Source of the DNA: Symbiodinium natans
Taxonomy: Eukaryota > Sar > Dinophyceae > Suessiales > Symbiodiniaceae
Assembly: GCA_905221605.1 (NCBI GenBank)
Contig: CAJNDS010002353.1
Coordinates: 370,192-434,191, forward strand
DNA: 64,000 nucleotides
Reading direction: 5' to 3'
Shown: one piece after another, positions 52,421 to 64,000 of the stretch
Layout: each line of letters begins with the position of its first letter
Numbering within the stretch: the stretch's first letter is position 1
The notes under the pieces: generated by a model
What the model was told of the DNA's origin: nothing
What the model saw: only the letters and a program-made list of their open reading frames with translations
The model's database searches: none
Translations under genes and position numbers: made by a program

Positions 52421-52663
52421 TGAAGGTGAGGCACCAAGCCGTGCCCGCGACCCAAAATCCTAAGGCCCTAAATCACCTAAATCAAGGAGCAAGACTCCTA
52501 GCCCTGAGGTGGTACCCCTGCGAGGTTCCCTGAATGTACTCCTCATAATTATGGCCCTTCTATTCGCTTAAAAAGGATCGTTTAAAAAAATGGGTCCCCA
52601 AACCGAAGGCCACCACCCTAGGGGTCCAAGGTAGTGTCCCATGACTAAAAGCACTGAAACTGC

Positions 52664-55600
52664 CGAAGCTCGGGTTGCCCCAAACCCGCTCGCGCCTGGT
52701 GCCGTTGCCCTCGAAGTAGACCTGGCCAGCATGAAGTGCGAAGTTTGGGGGTGGAAGAAAGGCTCAAGAGGTTTCGGGCGGTTTTGGGATTCGGGGCTTC
52801 GCGCCCTCACTGAGCACGCACGAGGGAATGGGGCTCGGAGCTCAGGGTTGGGGGCTCAAGATTTGGACTTCAAGGCACTACAGTAGGATCTGGACACAGC
52901 CCTTACAAAACCCCGAAACCCCCCCAAACCAAAACCCTAGCCCCAACCCCCCCCCCCCCCCAACCCACCTACCCTGACCCTAAACCTAAACCCTAAACCG
53001 AAACCCTAAACCCTAATCCCGAAACGAACCACCCACCTGCCTGCAGCTCCTGCCCCCCCCCCCCCCCCCCGGGTTCTTGGCTTATTCGGGGTCACAGGGT
53101 CTTCCAGACCCTGAACCCTAAACCCTAGAATTGCAAACCCTAACCCCTAACCCCTAAACCCTAAACCCTAAACCATCAACCCTACAAACTCTAAACCCTA
53201 AACCCTAAACCCTGAACCCTGAACCCTAAACCCTAAACCCCAAACCCTACAAAATGATCCCCCTTATCTATTTTGTTCTACGTATTTATCCTTTTATGTA
53301 AGCCCGATCAACCAGAAACCCTCCAAGAGGGCTCACCAAAGTCGCCAGAGCCGCCTGCAGCGTGTATTCGGCCCCGTAGGGCAAGTTGCAAAACACGAGG
53401 CCCAAGGTCTCGTCTGGGCCCAGGGGGATGCGGAAGACTTGGGGCAGGACTCCGTCAGTTAACTGAAGGGGTTGAGGGATTTAGGGATTTAGGAATTTAG
53501 GGGCTTAGGGATTTGGGGAGTTAGGGATTTAGGGATTTAGGGATTTAGGGATTTAGGGATTTAGGGATTTAGGGATTTAGGGATTTAGGGATTTAGGGAT
53601 TTAGGGATTTAGGGATTCTGGGATTTAGGGATTTAGGGGTTTAGGAGTTTAGGAGTTTAGGAATTTAGGATTTCGGGAGTTAGGGATTTAGGGATTTAGG
53701 GTTTGGGGTTTAGGGTTTAGATAGGGTAGAGTTCTATGCAACCCAAAAAGGTTCTAGGTTACCTACCCCGTCTCTAAGCATCTTGGGTCGTCTGATGACC
53801 GGCCCGAATAATTAGAACAGGGTTTAGGGGGTGGAATATTCCAGCCCTTGTATTTTGCTAACCCACCTGCGATTCAAAAAAAATCAAACACTTTCAACCA
53901 CCAGACTCCCACTGCGACGTCTTTTGCTGTTGAGGGAGTCGGTATGGGATGGCTTTTTTGGGGTTTAGGCTCGTCAGGTTTAAAGGATCAAGGCTCAGGC
54001 TTGTTTAGGGCCTTTTGGTTTAGGGTTAGGGTTCATAGGGTTGAGGGTTTATAGGGTTCAATAGGGTTGAGGGTTTAGGGTTTAGGGTTTCGGGCGTGTA
54101 GGAGTCGGGAGCTTGGGGGTTGGCAGGGCATTAACGTTCATTGGGCCTCGGGGTTTTTGGCCTCTTCAGGCTAAACCCTAAACCCCTAACCCCTAAACCC
54201 TAAACCCTAAACCCTAAACCCTAAACCCTAAACCCTAAACCCTAAACCCTAAACTAAACCCAACCACCCCCTCCCCCCCTTTACAAAACAAACAAAAAAA
54301 CAATCGGGCCTGGCAGTGTCAGAGCCTGGCCTAGGTCCTGGCAGCTTGCGGGCCCCACCGCGCCGGTTCCGCTCTTGATCTCCTAGGCCCCGGGCAAGGG
54401 GTTTAGGGTTTTAGGGTTTAGGGTTTAGGGTTTAGGGTTTAGGGTTTAGGGTTTAGGGTTTAGGGTTTAGGGTTTAGGGTTTAGGGTTTAGGGGTTTAGG
54501 GGTTTAGGGATTTGGGGTTTGGGGTATAGGCGGGCTGAGGGCTTAGGGTTTAGGGTTCAGGGCTTAGGCCCAGGATGGGCTACTGTAGGTCTTCTAGTCC
54601 CCATGATAAAAATCCTATTCAGGGCCCTTTTCGGACTAGAGCATTGTAGCCCATCCTGGTCTACTATTGGCTTGAGAGCCCTAAACCCTAAACCCTAAAC
54701 CCTAAACCCTAAACTCAAAAAATTGAAGACAAGAATTATCCCTATCTTACCCTTCTAAGGATGAATAAGCTGTTGTGGGGGGGGTGGGGTGGGTCTGAAG
54801 CAAGTTGTAGTGTCATTGTATCATTGTATGTACCTTTTGTGAAAGGGGAAAGCGGTGGTTGAAGCTTAGGGTCTTTGGAGTTTAGGGTTTAGGGTCTTTG
54901 GAGTTTAGGGGTTAGGGTTTAGGGTTTAGGGTTGGGGTTAGGTTCAGTTTAGAAGGTGCATGGTGCTTCAAAGGGCTTGGAGCTCTTGGCGATTCGGGTT
55001 TCTACGTGTTTTGAGATATTCACGGTTCTGGAGGAAGCAGACAACCTAGGCCCCAAACCCTAAACCCCAAACCCTAAACCCTATTCTAAGCCCGAAACAG
55101 TATATGTCCGGGAAGAAACCCAAACCACCCTGCCTGAACGTCAGCCCCAAACAACCAGTCCTGACCGCTCCTAATCCCTAAGCCCAAAACCCCATTACCC
55201 CCTCCACTCTAAACCTCAAACCCAAGACCTCCGAAACCTCAAAGCCCAAACCCCGAAACCCTGAACCACACACCCCTGAAAACCCGCCTTCAACTCTAAC
55301 CCTACCCTGACAGCCCTAAACCCTAAACCCTAAAACCTAAAACCCTAAAACCCTAAATCCCTAAAACCCTGAAACCCTGAAACCTTAAAACCCTAAAACC
55401 CTAAAACCCTAAATCCCTAAAACCCTGAAACCCTGAAACCCTAAAACCCTAAAACCCTAAAACCCTGAACCCCAAACCCTATACCCCAAATCCCGAACCC
55501 TCACACCCTCATACCCTCATACCCTAAACCCTAAACACTAAACCCTAAACCCCTAAAACCCTACGCTCTAAACCCTAAACCCCAAACCCTCATACCCTCA

Positions 55601-57331
55601 TACCCTCATACCCTCATACCCTCATACCCTAAACCCTAAACCCTAAACCCTAAACCCTAAACCCTAAACCCTAAACCCTAAATCCTAAATCCTAAATCCT
55701 AAACCCTAAATCCTACCCTGAAAGCCCTGAACGGCCAGGGTGCGGCCACCGTAGGCTCGGAGCCAGCGGCCGTCAGGAAGAGCCAAACCAAGCCAGGAAG
55801 CGCCTCTACTTCTTTTCTGAGATTTAGGTTTTAGGGTTTAGGGTCTAGGGTTTAGGGTTTAGGGTTTAGGGTTTAGGGTTTAGGCTTTAGGGTTTAGGGT
55901 TGAGGGTTTAGGGTTTAGGGTTTAGGGTTTAGGGTTAGGGCTTAGGGCTTAGGGCTTAGGGTCTAGGGTTTAGGGTTTAGGGTTTAGGGTTTAGGGTTGA
56001 GGGCCTTAGGGTTTAGGGTTTAGGGTTTAGAGAGGGGTGGGGGGTTCGGGTTCAGGGCTTCAAGTTCGACGAAGAGGCTGGGAGCCAGCATGTACCTTTA
56101 GAATCCCCCCAAAACCCTATGAAGGGCCCGTTCAGGGTATTCTAGGGTGATTTTGGTGATCCCATCCTCCTAAACCCTAAACCCTAAACCCTAAACCCTG
56201 TTAGGGTCCAATAAGGGGGGGGGGGGAAACAGGGGGGGGGGAGTTCTTGCCTCTGGCGCCGTGAGGATGTTGCAAAAGACATCCTGGTCGCTGACGTCCA
56301 CCTCGGAGCGTTTAGGGTTTGGGGTTTGGGGTTTGGGGTTTAGGGTTTAGGGTTTAGGGTTCAGGGTTCAGGGTTTAGGGGCGGCGCGGGCTTGCTTCAT
56401 GGGGCCGCCTAAAAGCAGGGTTTGGGGTTTCGTGTTAGGCTCTGTAGGTTTTATCGTGGTGTAAGGGTTTAGGGCTTAATTCGCCTCGGCTTCCTGCCGA
56501 GGAGCGTCAGACCCGGATCATGCAAAATTTCCTGACGGACCCCCCCCCCCCCCCCGCCGGCCTGTGAAACCCCATCGCTTGGAGGAGCTGCAAACCGATG
56601 CCGTGGGGGTCCCTTCTGTCGGCGGTTCCTATAGAGGGGGCGCTCCAAAACGCACGAGTTTGCCTGTTGGGAGAATTTTCCCCCCTGAAACCCCCCTGGA
56701 GCTGCCTGAACCCCCGCCACCTTGCTGAGACCCCGCCATGCCCTGGTACCCGCCCCCCGCTCTTTCCTCCTTTCCTGTCCATGGGCCGGCCCGGCTGCCG
56801 AGGCGGCGCGCGCAAGCGTTTACAACTAAGGGCTTCTATAGTTTAACTTCGTATAGGGTTTAGGGTTTAGGAATGCATCCATACCGTGCAAAGGAAACAC
56901 GTCCATGCACCTAGGGGTTGGGGTTTAGGGTATGCGTGAGTCTTACGATGCTCTAAAGAAGGGAGTTGAGTGTTTGTGTGGAGACCGAATGCATTCTAGG
57001 AACTACCTGTAACTCTATGCACCTGCAGCTTAGTAGTAACATCTCGAACCATCCTCGCAGCCCAAGGTGAGTAGATACAACCAGAGTCACAAGTACCTTG
57101 AAACGTAGGTTGTAATAGGGCATAGACTAACGTTGCTTACAACCCGACTTACGAAACCCTAAACCCCAAACCCCTAAACCCCAAACCCCAAGTCCTAAAC
57201 CCTAAACCCCAAACCCTAAACCCTAAACCCCAAACCCCTAAACCCTAAACCCCAAACCGACTCGAGGGCGAGCGGCGACCGTGACAGTGAAGTCGGCATC
57301 TTGAGACCAAGATCGGCTCAGAATGCAGATC
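52664..57331 (-). CDS. Unrecognised multi-exon protein gene (chain of six exons)
   Basis: Exons: 57331-57262, 56301-56251, 55803-55750, 54382-54326, 53462-53337, 52721-52664 (last end approximate). All joins are in phase with donors GT, GC, GT, GC, GT. Segments: SQDADFTVTVAARPR, VDVSDQDVFCNILTAPE, ALPGLVWLFLTAAGSEPT, EIKSGTGAVGPASCQDLGQ, the 42-codon exon beginning LTDGVLPQVFRIPLGPDETL, then VYFEGNGTRRERVWGNPSFG. Third positions are strongly G/C. The beta-strand-like, cysteine-containing composition suggests a secreted or surface protein, but I do not recognise a family. Both ends of the gene are unknown; it may continue into the chain at 46.8-44.3 kb. Confidence 0.6.
52722..57261. repeat. 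Introns of the 57.3-52.7 kb exon chain
   Basis: CCCTAAA 52978-53010 and 53100-53250; 8-base GGGATTTA array 53468-53710; TTTAGGG 54040-54090; CCCTAAA 54170-54255; TTTAGGG 54398-54500; a single hairpin 54571-54660 (CAGGATGGGCTACTGTAG / ...GTAGCCCATCCTG); CCCTAAA(A) 55310-55710; TTTAGGG 55828-56030; TTTAGGG 56308-56380; CCCTAAACCCCAAA 57155-57258. 56860-57150 is unique with nothing recognised. Confidence 0.7.
56470..56830 (-). CDS. Unassigned GC-rich open frames within an intron
   Basis: Two minus frames are open for 80-100 codons (MDRKGGKSGGRVPGHGG... and MAGVQAAPGGFQGGKFSQ...). Exons at 57262 and 56301 join in phase without it. A poly-G run interrupts it. Possibly a nested fragment. Confidence 0.2.
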
Positions 57332-58129
57332 CTTTGTAGGACTTCTACCCTAAACCCTAAACCCTAAACCCTAAACCCTAAACCTTGTAGTATAGACCTT
57401 CGGGTTTAGGCCTCACAGGGTTTAGGGTTTAGGGTTCAGGGTTTAGGGTTTTGGGTTTTGGGTTTAGGGTTTAGGGTTTAGGGTTTCGGGTTTAGGGTTT
57501 AGGGTTTAGGGTTTAGGGTTTAGGGTTTAGGGTTTCGGGTTTAGGGTTTAGGGTTTAGGGTTTAGGGTTTAGGGTTTAGGGTTTAGGGTTTAGGGGGAGT
57601 GTAACAAAGTCTGAAAGGCTTAGAAGTTCTAAAAGTCCTTTAGGATGACCATCGGGAAAAAGCCCCTTACAATGGGAATCCTTGCAACTGACAAGGGAAC
57701 CTAGTTTTTTACGGTATTTTGAACAACTCTCAAGTACAATTCGCCCCTCAAGGTAGTCTCCCTAAACCCGAAATATCCTAAACCCTAAACATACCATGCA
57801 ATGTAGGGAGGTACGAGAACCCTGATGCTCTTGAACCCTTAAACTTAGAGCCTAGGCTCGAAATAGCCCACAAGCCTTGTAGAGTTCAGCCTTGGAGCCC
57901 TGAACCTGAAGGATAGGCTTCATGGGGCTTCTGGCTTATGGTGATTCGAAGGGCTTCCTAACCGTTGAGGGTAGGTTCTAGAGAGGGCTTCCAAAAAAAA
58001 CTCCTAAGCCCTACACCCTTCAACCCGAACCCTAAACCCTAAACCCCAAACCCTAAAGCCTAAACCCCAAACCCTAAACCTCAAACCCTAAACCCTAAAC
58101 CCTAAACCCTACACTTAAAAGCCCGAAAC

Positions 58130-58250
58130 CCCCCACCGTTGTCTTGCGAGGCACAGCAGCAGGCAGCGCCCAAGCATGGCCCACATCGCCCCCAGAGGAG
58201 GGCATGGTCGCCATGGCAGAAACGCCCGGCCGCCGATGCTTCCGTGGTGG
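58130..58250 (-). CDS. GC-rich coding-like island
   Basis: All three minus frames are open; one reads TTEASAAGRFCHGDHALLWG (Cys-rich), one LLLCLARQ with donor GTGGGG. It sits in the usual CCCTAAA/TTTAGGG frame and is probably an exon upstream of 57331, but its frame is undecided. Confidence 0.3.
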
Positions 58251-59632
58251 GGTCGGGTTTAGGGTTTAGGGTTTGGGGGGTTTAGGGGGCTTAGGGGGGT
58301 TTTAGGGGGGTTTAGGGTTTAGGGTGTAGGGTTTAGGGTTGGGGGTTCAGGGATCCGGGTTTGGGCGGCTTTGGAAATCTGAGGATGTTAGGATTGTTGG
58401 GGCCGTCACGGAGCTCTCGCGAGGCTTGTTTAAGGGTTTGGTGCCTCAGGGTTTAAGGGCTTAGGGTTTAGGGTTTAGGGCTTTGGGGGGTTGTCTTTGG
58501 TGGGAGTGAATGTTTCCGAAGGTTTCTGGTTGGGGCTCGGGGCATCTTCTCTCATCCAGCCATCTTTTCTCGAAGAATCAACATCTTCGTTCTTCTTGAA
58601 GCCTTACGCCCCAAACCCGAAACTCTTCTCTTGCTGTAGACCCGAAACCCTCAACCCTAAAACCCTGAATCCTAAAGTGCGCAAAACCCTGAAACCCTTG
58701 ACCCCCCCCCCCCCTCTTTCGCCCCCCCCCCCAAGGAAGTGGAACCCGAAACTCTAACCCCCTGCCAACACACCCGAATCCCCAGTTTAAGAACCAGCAA
58801 GCGAAAAAGAGACAAAAGCTCTTTAACAAAAAGTCAAAAAAAAAAAAAAAACAAAGATCACCCTAAACCCTAGACTCACTGAGTCCTTTCAACCCAATAA
58901 GCCCTGTCGACCTTCCGCCCCCCCCCCCCCCAGACTTCAAAATCCTCAAAACCCGCAACTAAGCCGATCAACCCTGAGAAACCTTAGACCTAAGAAACCC
59001 AACCCTACAAACCCCCTAGATCCTACAAAGCCTACAAGGCCCTCCAAACCCTCTAAACCCCACAAAGCCCCAACAAGCCCGATAAAAGCCAGCCCTGAAG
59101 ACCCTCTAAAGCCTCAAACCCCTACTTGGAGGTTAATGGGAACTTCTGACTCAAATTATAACTGTACTTGTCAGCCCCCCCCAAGTCCTGTAAGTAGCTT
59201 ATAAGTAGAGTTATACTTGGGGAAAAAAGCACCCGTGAACGTCCAAGTAAAGCAGGTGATTCCCAATATTGGCCCGGGGGGGGGGGGGGGGGGGGGTGGG
59301 ATTTCCCCTTGGTGCCCCAAAGAGACAGAACCCCGCCAACAGAACCTCCCCAACAGGAACCCCGAATTGTCCAAGTACGTCGAAACCAAAACCCCTGAAC
59401 CCTAAAACCCTAAACCCCAAACCCTGCGGACGCTTCTTTTTGACACCCCCAGATGATGGCCAAGTTGAGCCCATGCCCCCCGCTGCAAGTCCTGGCAGGC
59501 CAGTGACCAGGTTAGGGTTTAGGGTCAGGGTTAGGGTTTAGGGTTCAGGGTTTAGGGTTTAGGGTTTTTAGGGTTTAGGGTGTACGGTGTAGGGTTTAGG
59601 GTTTAGGGTGTAGAGGTGTAGGGTTTAGGGTT

Positions 59633-59734
59633 GGTAGCCCAGTGACCATATTATGATTCCATAATGACACGATATTCCAATAAGGGCACCCAGGAAACCT
59701 GGAACCGAAGCAAGTGAGATACCACTGGGCTACC
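59633..59734. mobile_element. Free-standing copy of the introner-like element
   Basis: 102 bases with perfect 12-base terminal inverted repeats GGTAGCCCAGTG / CACTGGGCTACC. These match the termini of transporter introns 3 and 5 (AGCCCAGTGGTAcc). It is followed by a poly-G run and sits in a telomere-repeat intron, not between recognised exons. Confidence 0.7.
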
Positions 59735-60139
59735 CAGAAGTCTTGGGGGGGGGGGGGGGGGGTTGTTCAAAGGCTTTGCCGGTTTATGTAGCTTTAGGGT
59801 TTAATGCAAGGTTCAGTTTCTTGGGCGGGTTAGGAACTTATGCAACATTGTATCAAAGCAAGGTTTATACCTAAACCCTAGACCCTAAACCGCTCAGGGT
59901 TTATCGAAGGGTGACTTACAAGGTTTGAGGGCTTTAGGGGCTTGGGGGTGCAGGCACTTCTGGACTGATGAAAGACGGCTCCGCGGGCTATCTCCTCCGC
60001 CAAAAAACTTCCTGAACGCTCAACCCTAAACCCCAAAAACCCTAAACCCTAAATTTTAAGCGGGGGGTTCCAGGGTTTTGGGGTTAGGGGTTGTAGGGCT
60101 GTAGGGTTGTAGGGTTGCAGGTTGGAGGGTTGTAGAGCT

Positions 60140-60246
60140 GAGGGCTTAGGGCTTCTAGCGAGTCCCTGAGCTGTCCTCCAGCACACCCACGGTTTGCTGC
60201 TGGCTTGCATGCTGGCATGCGCGCAACCTCAGCACAAGGGATGAAG
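60140..60246 (-). CDS. Coding-like island
   Basis: Reads VRVFIPCAEVARMPACKPAA then NRGCAGGQLRDSLEA. It follows PPR gene 2 but does not show the PPR pattern, and splice borders are unclear. Confidence 0.3.
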
Positions 60247-61243
60247 ACTCGCACCCCTAAGGTTGTACTCCTAAGTGGTGCCCCTTAACATATTCTCCTA
60301 AAAGGGGCCCTGTATATTCGTTCAGAGGATCTGCTTTATAACCCTAAACCCTAAACCCGAAACCCTGAACCCGAATCCCAAACCCACGGGTACCAGCTTA
60401 GGGGGTTCTTGGTAATCCCATGACCGGCACGCCGGTGTGCGCCAAGGGCTTCGGGTTCGAGGACCCCATGGTCCCTCCTCCCCCACTCTGAAACCCTAAA
60501 ACGCCCAGTTTTGGGTTTAGGGTTTAGGGGTTTAGGGTTTAGGGTTTAGGGTTCAGGGTTTAGGGTTTAGGGTTTAGGGTTTAGGGTTTAGGGTTTAGGG
60601 TTTAGGGTTTAGGGTTTAAGGTCTGGGGTTTAGGGTTTAGGGTTTAGGGTTTAGGGTTTAAGGTTTAGGGTTTAGGGTTTAGGGTTTAGGGTTTAGGCTT
60701 TAGGGTTTAGGGTTTAGGGTTTAGGGTTTAGGGTTTAGGGTTTAGGTACGACAAACCCTGAACCCCCAAACCCCCGAAACCCCCACGGAAGGTGAAATCC
60801 CGGCTTTTTGGGCATCATGTTTGGTTAGGGGGCCATCATGCAGCCATAGGGTTTAGGGTTTTGGGTTAATGGATTAGGGTTTAGGGTTTAAGGTCTACCC
60901 CCCAAGACAATAATGGGCTCTCGGCTTTCGGGGATTTTTTAATTGTGGGGGAGTTCGGATTTCGAGGGTCCGCGGTTTCGGGCTTTGGGTGGAGGAACTG
61001 GAGGGATTGGGAGGCTTAGAGGGGGGCTTAAAGACTTCAGAGCTTTATGGGGCCTTACACGGACTTCAGGGTTTTGACTTTCCAAGAGGTCTCAGGTTTA
61101 GGGGCTCAAGCCTAAACCCTAAACCCTGAACCATAAACCCTAAACCCCAAACCCTAAACCCCAAACCCCAAACCCCCAGCCCCAAACCCCAAACCCAAAA
61201 CCCTAAACCCCAAACCCTAAACCTTCAGCTTCACGCATACAAC

Positions 61244-63438
61244 CTGCCAACGATCGCCAGGCTGCGCGTCGCCATACCTTGAGCTACAGTGGTACGGAGC
61301 GGGCCCTTTGAACAGCAGATCCTAAACCTTAAAATCCTAAACCCGAAGCACTAAACCCTTCAACCCTACAACCCTACAACCCTACAACCCCACAACCCCA
61401 CAACCCTGCAACCCTACAACCCTACAACCCTACAACCCTACAACCCTACAACCCTACAACCCTACAACCCTACAACCCTACAACCCTACAACCCTACAAC
61501 CCTACCAGGGGTTAAGTTTTGGTACTTGGGGTTTAAGGCGTTTAGGATCAGGAAGAAGTGTCGCAGCTAGTGCAGCACTTCAGCCAGCGGCAAGGGGAGG
61601 GTTCTGGCTCATTCTGGGAAGTATTCCTCATGTTGTATTTGACTGTATTGGGGTTTAGGTTTGAGGGTAGATTCTTCTGAATGTTGCGGGCCGTTGCAGC
61701 CACATGATAGAAGCATGAGGAATGCTCTTTGTCTCAGCGTCAGCTGAAGTAGCCACGATTCTGAACACGTGTTTATCCCAACTACTCCGTAAACCCTCAG
61801 CAACCCATAACCCAAGCCCTGATGGAACCCGAAAACCTTTAAAAAAAAACAACGAACCAACTAAAACCCAACCCGAAACCCAACCAAGAAAATCCTACAT
61901 CCTAAAACCAGGATTGTGCCTGAACCCTGCACCCCAAGCCCTAAACCCAAAACCCTAAACCCTAAACCCCAAACCCTGAACCCCAGATCCCCAACCCTAA
62001 ATCCTCAACCCTAAACCCTAAACCCTGAACCCTAAACCCTGAACCCTAAACCCCCGCCCAGGCGCATCGTCGCCGTGGTCTCAACGCCACGGGCCCCGGC
62101 CTCTGAGAAGAGAGCCCAGGCCTGCGCCAGATTCGGCACAATTTTCGGTGGGTTTAGGGTTTAGGGTTTAGGGTTTAGGGTTTAGGGTTTAGGGTTTAGG
62201 GTTTAGGGTTTAGGGTTTAGGGTTTAGGGTTTAGGGTTTAGGGCTTAGGGCTTAGGGCTTAGGGCTTAGGGTTCAGCATCTCCGGATCGAGCAGTTCTAT
62301 AGCAACGTATAGTTACGGCTCCGATATAACACCCAGAGAATCCCATAACATTCAGTAAACAAAATCACAAGTCTTCTGCAATCATCTCAGCTTCCAAGGC
62401 CTACGCTGGAAACGAATGGACACAACAAAAACACCTAATCTTGATAACCTCACTTTGCCATTGCATCTATAACCTCAAGGCCCCAAACCCAAATTTTGCC
62501 CTCTGAAGGTTGTGGGATTTTCTGGGTGGGTTGGTGTTATATCAGAGCCGTGAATACATCGTTACTATAGAACTGCTCGATCCGGAGATGCTGAACCCTA
62601 AACCCAAAAGTTTTCGGCGCGTTCGGGCTTTTGGCGGGTTTCTAGGTTTCTTCCAGGACCCTAAACCCTAAACCCTAAACCCTAAACCCTAAACCCTAAA
62701 CCCTAACCTCTAAAGTTTTCGGCGTCTTCCAGGGGGTTCTGGGTTTGTAGGGCTGTCCTGCTCAGGCCGCCCCGCGCGCTCGCAGGCCCTGAGCGCGGCG
62801 GCGAAAGCCAAGGAGGCGCTCGAGGGAAGGGCGCCTAGGGTTTAGGGTTTAGGGTTTAGGGTTTAGGGTTTAGGGTTTAGGGTTTAGGGTTTAGGGTTTA
62901 GGGTTTAGGGTTTAGGGTTTAGGGTTTAGGGTTTAGGGTTTAGGGTTCAGGGTTTAGGGTTTAGGGTTTAGGGATGTAGGGCTTCAGGGTTTAGGTGCTT
63001 CAGGGTCAGGGTCACGGGGTGTTTGCCGGCGCGGACTCTGGGCCTCTAGGGTTTAGGGTTTAGAGGGTTCAGGCTTCGGGTTTAGGGTTAAAAGGGTTTA
63101 GAGGGTGTAGAGGGTTTAGAGGGTATAAAGGGTTTAGTGGGTTTAGCGGGTTGGGTTTAAAGGGTTTACAGGGTTCACAGGGTTTAGGCTTAGCTTTAGG
63201 GATTTAGAGGGCTTGGGTTTTGTTCTTTCCGGGTCTTGAAACCTGAAGCACAACTCTCCTTGATCCCCGAGCCCTAGGCTCCAAACCTCGAACCCTAAGC
63301 CCATCGCGCCCTAGACCCTAAACGGCTTTAAACCGAGATAAGCCCCAAACCCCCAAAGAAACCCTAGTCCCCAAACGAGGCGCCCAGGAAGCGCAAGCTT
63401 TGCCGCCACTGTACACATGCCGAGCATGCAGCCACGGC
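61244..63438 (-). CDS. PPR protein gene 2, four exons seen, partial
   Basis: Exons: 63438-63384, 62834-62758, 62121-62052, 61305-61244. All phases agree. Together they read AVAACSACVQWRQSLRFLG, ALPSSASLAFAAALRACERA, AWALFSEAGARGVETTATM and YHCSSRYGDAQPGDRWQ: Cys-Glu-Arg-Ala-Gly and Trp spacing match two PPR units. Exon ends share GGCGCC and GCAGG direct repeats. The third intron's donor is GTTTAGGG, the first unit of the telomere-like array (donor at 62051). Upstream exons lie beyond the right edge; downstream continuation below 61.2 kb is not resolved. Likely an organellar RNA-binding protein like gene 1; whether the two are related copies cannot be judged from this fragment. Confidence 0.75.
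61625..61790 (-). CDS. Unassigned coding-like island
   Basis: Minus frames read VFRIVATSADAETKSIPHAS and SWLLQLTLRQRAFLMLLSCG. It lies inside the intron between PPR gene 2 exons 62052 and 61305, which join without it. Confidence 0.2.
62273..62593. mobile_element. 321-bp element with ~57-base terminal inverted repeats
   Basis: Left TTCAGCATCTCCGGATCGAG CAGTTCTATAG...GATATAACACC; the right end is its inverse with a few changes. GGGTT / AACCC flanks show insertion between telomere-type repeats of PPR gene 2's second intron. Interior non-coding. Confidence 0.7.
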
Positions 63439-64000
63439 CTGTGAGGGCTTCGGGCTTGGGGGGGGATCACAGACCCTAAGCCCTAAGCTCTAAACCCTAA
63501 ACCCTACAGCCCAAACTCCTAAACCCCAAGCCCTAAACCCTAAAGCTCTGGGGCTTCATAAGTGTTAAGTTACAGCGGATCGTCAAAATGGCTTAAGGCT
63601 GGCCCAGAGTAGTAGACCCGCAAAGAACATGGGTCTTATACGGTACAAATACACTACATTACACTACATGTAGGGGATACGATATTGCCCGGGGACCGGG
63701 GCGAGGCGGGGGAGGGGACTACTGCAGCCCGATAGGTAACCCAAATCCGTACGAAAGAACATCCGCCATCTGAGTTCCACAACGACACGAAAGCAGCTCG
63801 AATCTATGGTCCTTTAGGTAAGAGCGGCCTAAGGCTTGTGATTTTGGGCCAAATGGGGATTGGAATGTGCGGCTTACAGGACTTGGAGTCGTGGTCCTTA
63901 AAGCAAATGCCGGCTCACGGCTTCCATGAGGAGTCTGGCAACCCCCAGATCTTCCAAAACCCCTTACTCACGGTGTATGCACCCCAATTTCTACTAAGGA
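63439..64000. other. Right edge, mostly unique
   Basis: CCCTAAA 63472-63545 and then unique sequence. I see no gene, though the upstream exons of PPR gene 2 should lie further right. Confidence 0.5.

Larger units (their letters stand above)
57332..61243. repeat. Repeat region between PPR gene 2 and the next gene
   Basis: CCCTAAA 57348-57385, TTTAGGG 57418-57595, unique 57600-57990, CCCTAAA 58027-58112, TTTAGGG variants 58255-58345, C-runs 58700-58735 and 58917-58932, G-run 59277-59297, TTTAGGG 59510-59632, introner-like element, TTTAGGG 60510-60750, CCCTAAACCCCAAA 61108-61225. Weak islands are listed separately. Confidence 0.65.
61306..63383. repeat. Introns of PPR gene 2
   Basis: 8-base CCCTACAA array 61362-61505, CCCTAAA 61945-62050, TTTAGGG 62152-62270, the 321-bp element, CCCTAAA 62658-62705, TTTAGGG 62836-62975, 9-base TTTAGAGGG variants 63045-63200, degenerate CCCTAAA 63280-63360. 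Confidence 0.8.

Noticed and set aside
52641-52886. Plus-strand 81-codon frame
   Set aside because: The minus strand across 52664-52721 has much better third-position G/C and continues the exon chain in phase.
56386-56422. GC-rich island reading GGPMKQARAA on the minus strand
   Set aside because: The exons on either side (57262 and 56301) join perfectly without it.

Overview
The window looks like nuclear DNA of a dinoflagellate. Four things point there. Nearly all recognisable genes lie on one strand (minus). Third codon positions in the genes are G/C rich. Introns often start with GC or GA instead of GT, and many have short direct repeats across their two ends. TTTAGGG, the telomere repeat of dinoflagellates, plants and chromerids, is spread through the whole 64 kb. 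No spliced-leader, tRNA or rRNA gene was seen, so the assignment is an inference.

The long open frames listed by a six-frame scan are mostly repeat artefacts. The real coding sequence is in short GC-rich islands of 22-130 bases, roughly one per kilobase, read on the minus strand. From about 25.4 kb down to base 1 these islands join, in phase at nearly every junction, into one pentatricopeptide-repeat (PPR) protein of at least 22 micro-exons that runs off the left edge. A second PPR gene enters from the right edge (63.4 to 61.2 kb). Two other exon chains (57.3-52.7 kb and 46.8-44.3 kb, possibly one gene) encode a protein I do not recognise. Another set of islands lies at 31.0-28.2 kb. The best single gene is at 34513-32152: six exons giving a complete 533-residue major facilitator transporter that resembles vesicular amine transporters (SLC18).

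Most PPR introns share a layout. On the + strand an exon is followed by (TTTAGGG)n, then a spacer, then (CCCTAAA)n, then the next exon. Each exon island therefore carries telomere-type repeats on both sides with the polarity of a linear chromosome end, and each pre-mRNA intron could fold its two ends together. The intron ends also carry 2-8 base direct repeats.

Other mobile-looking DNA: introns 3 and 5 of the transporter gene share an introner-like sequence that also occurs as a free copy at 59.6 kb; a 1.47-kb foldback element with an AT-rich core carries two small foreign-looking ORFs (26.7-28.2 kb); there are six copies of an 86-117 bp palindromic element, several other inverted-repeat elements, and many microsatellites. 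All exon joins were made by eye and need transcript support.
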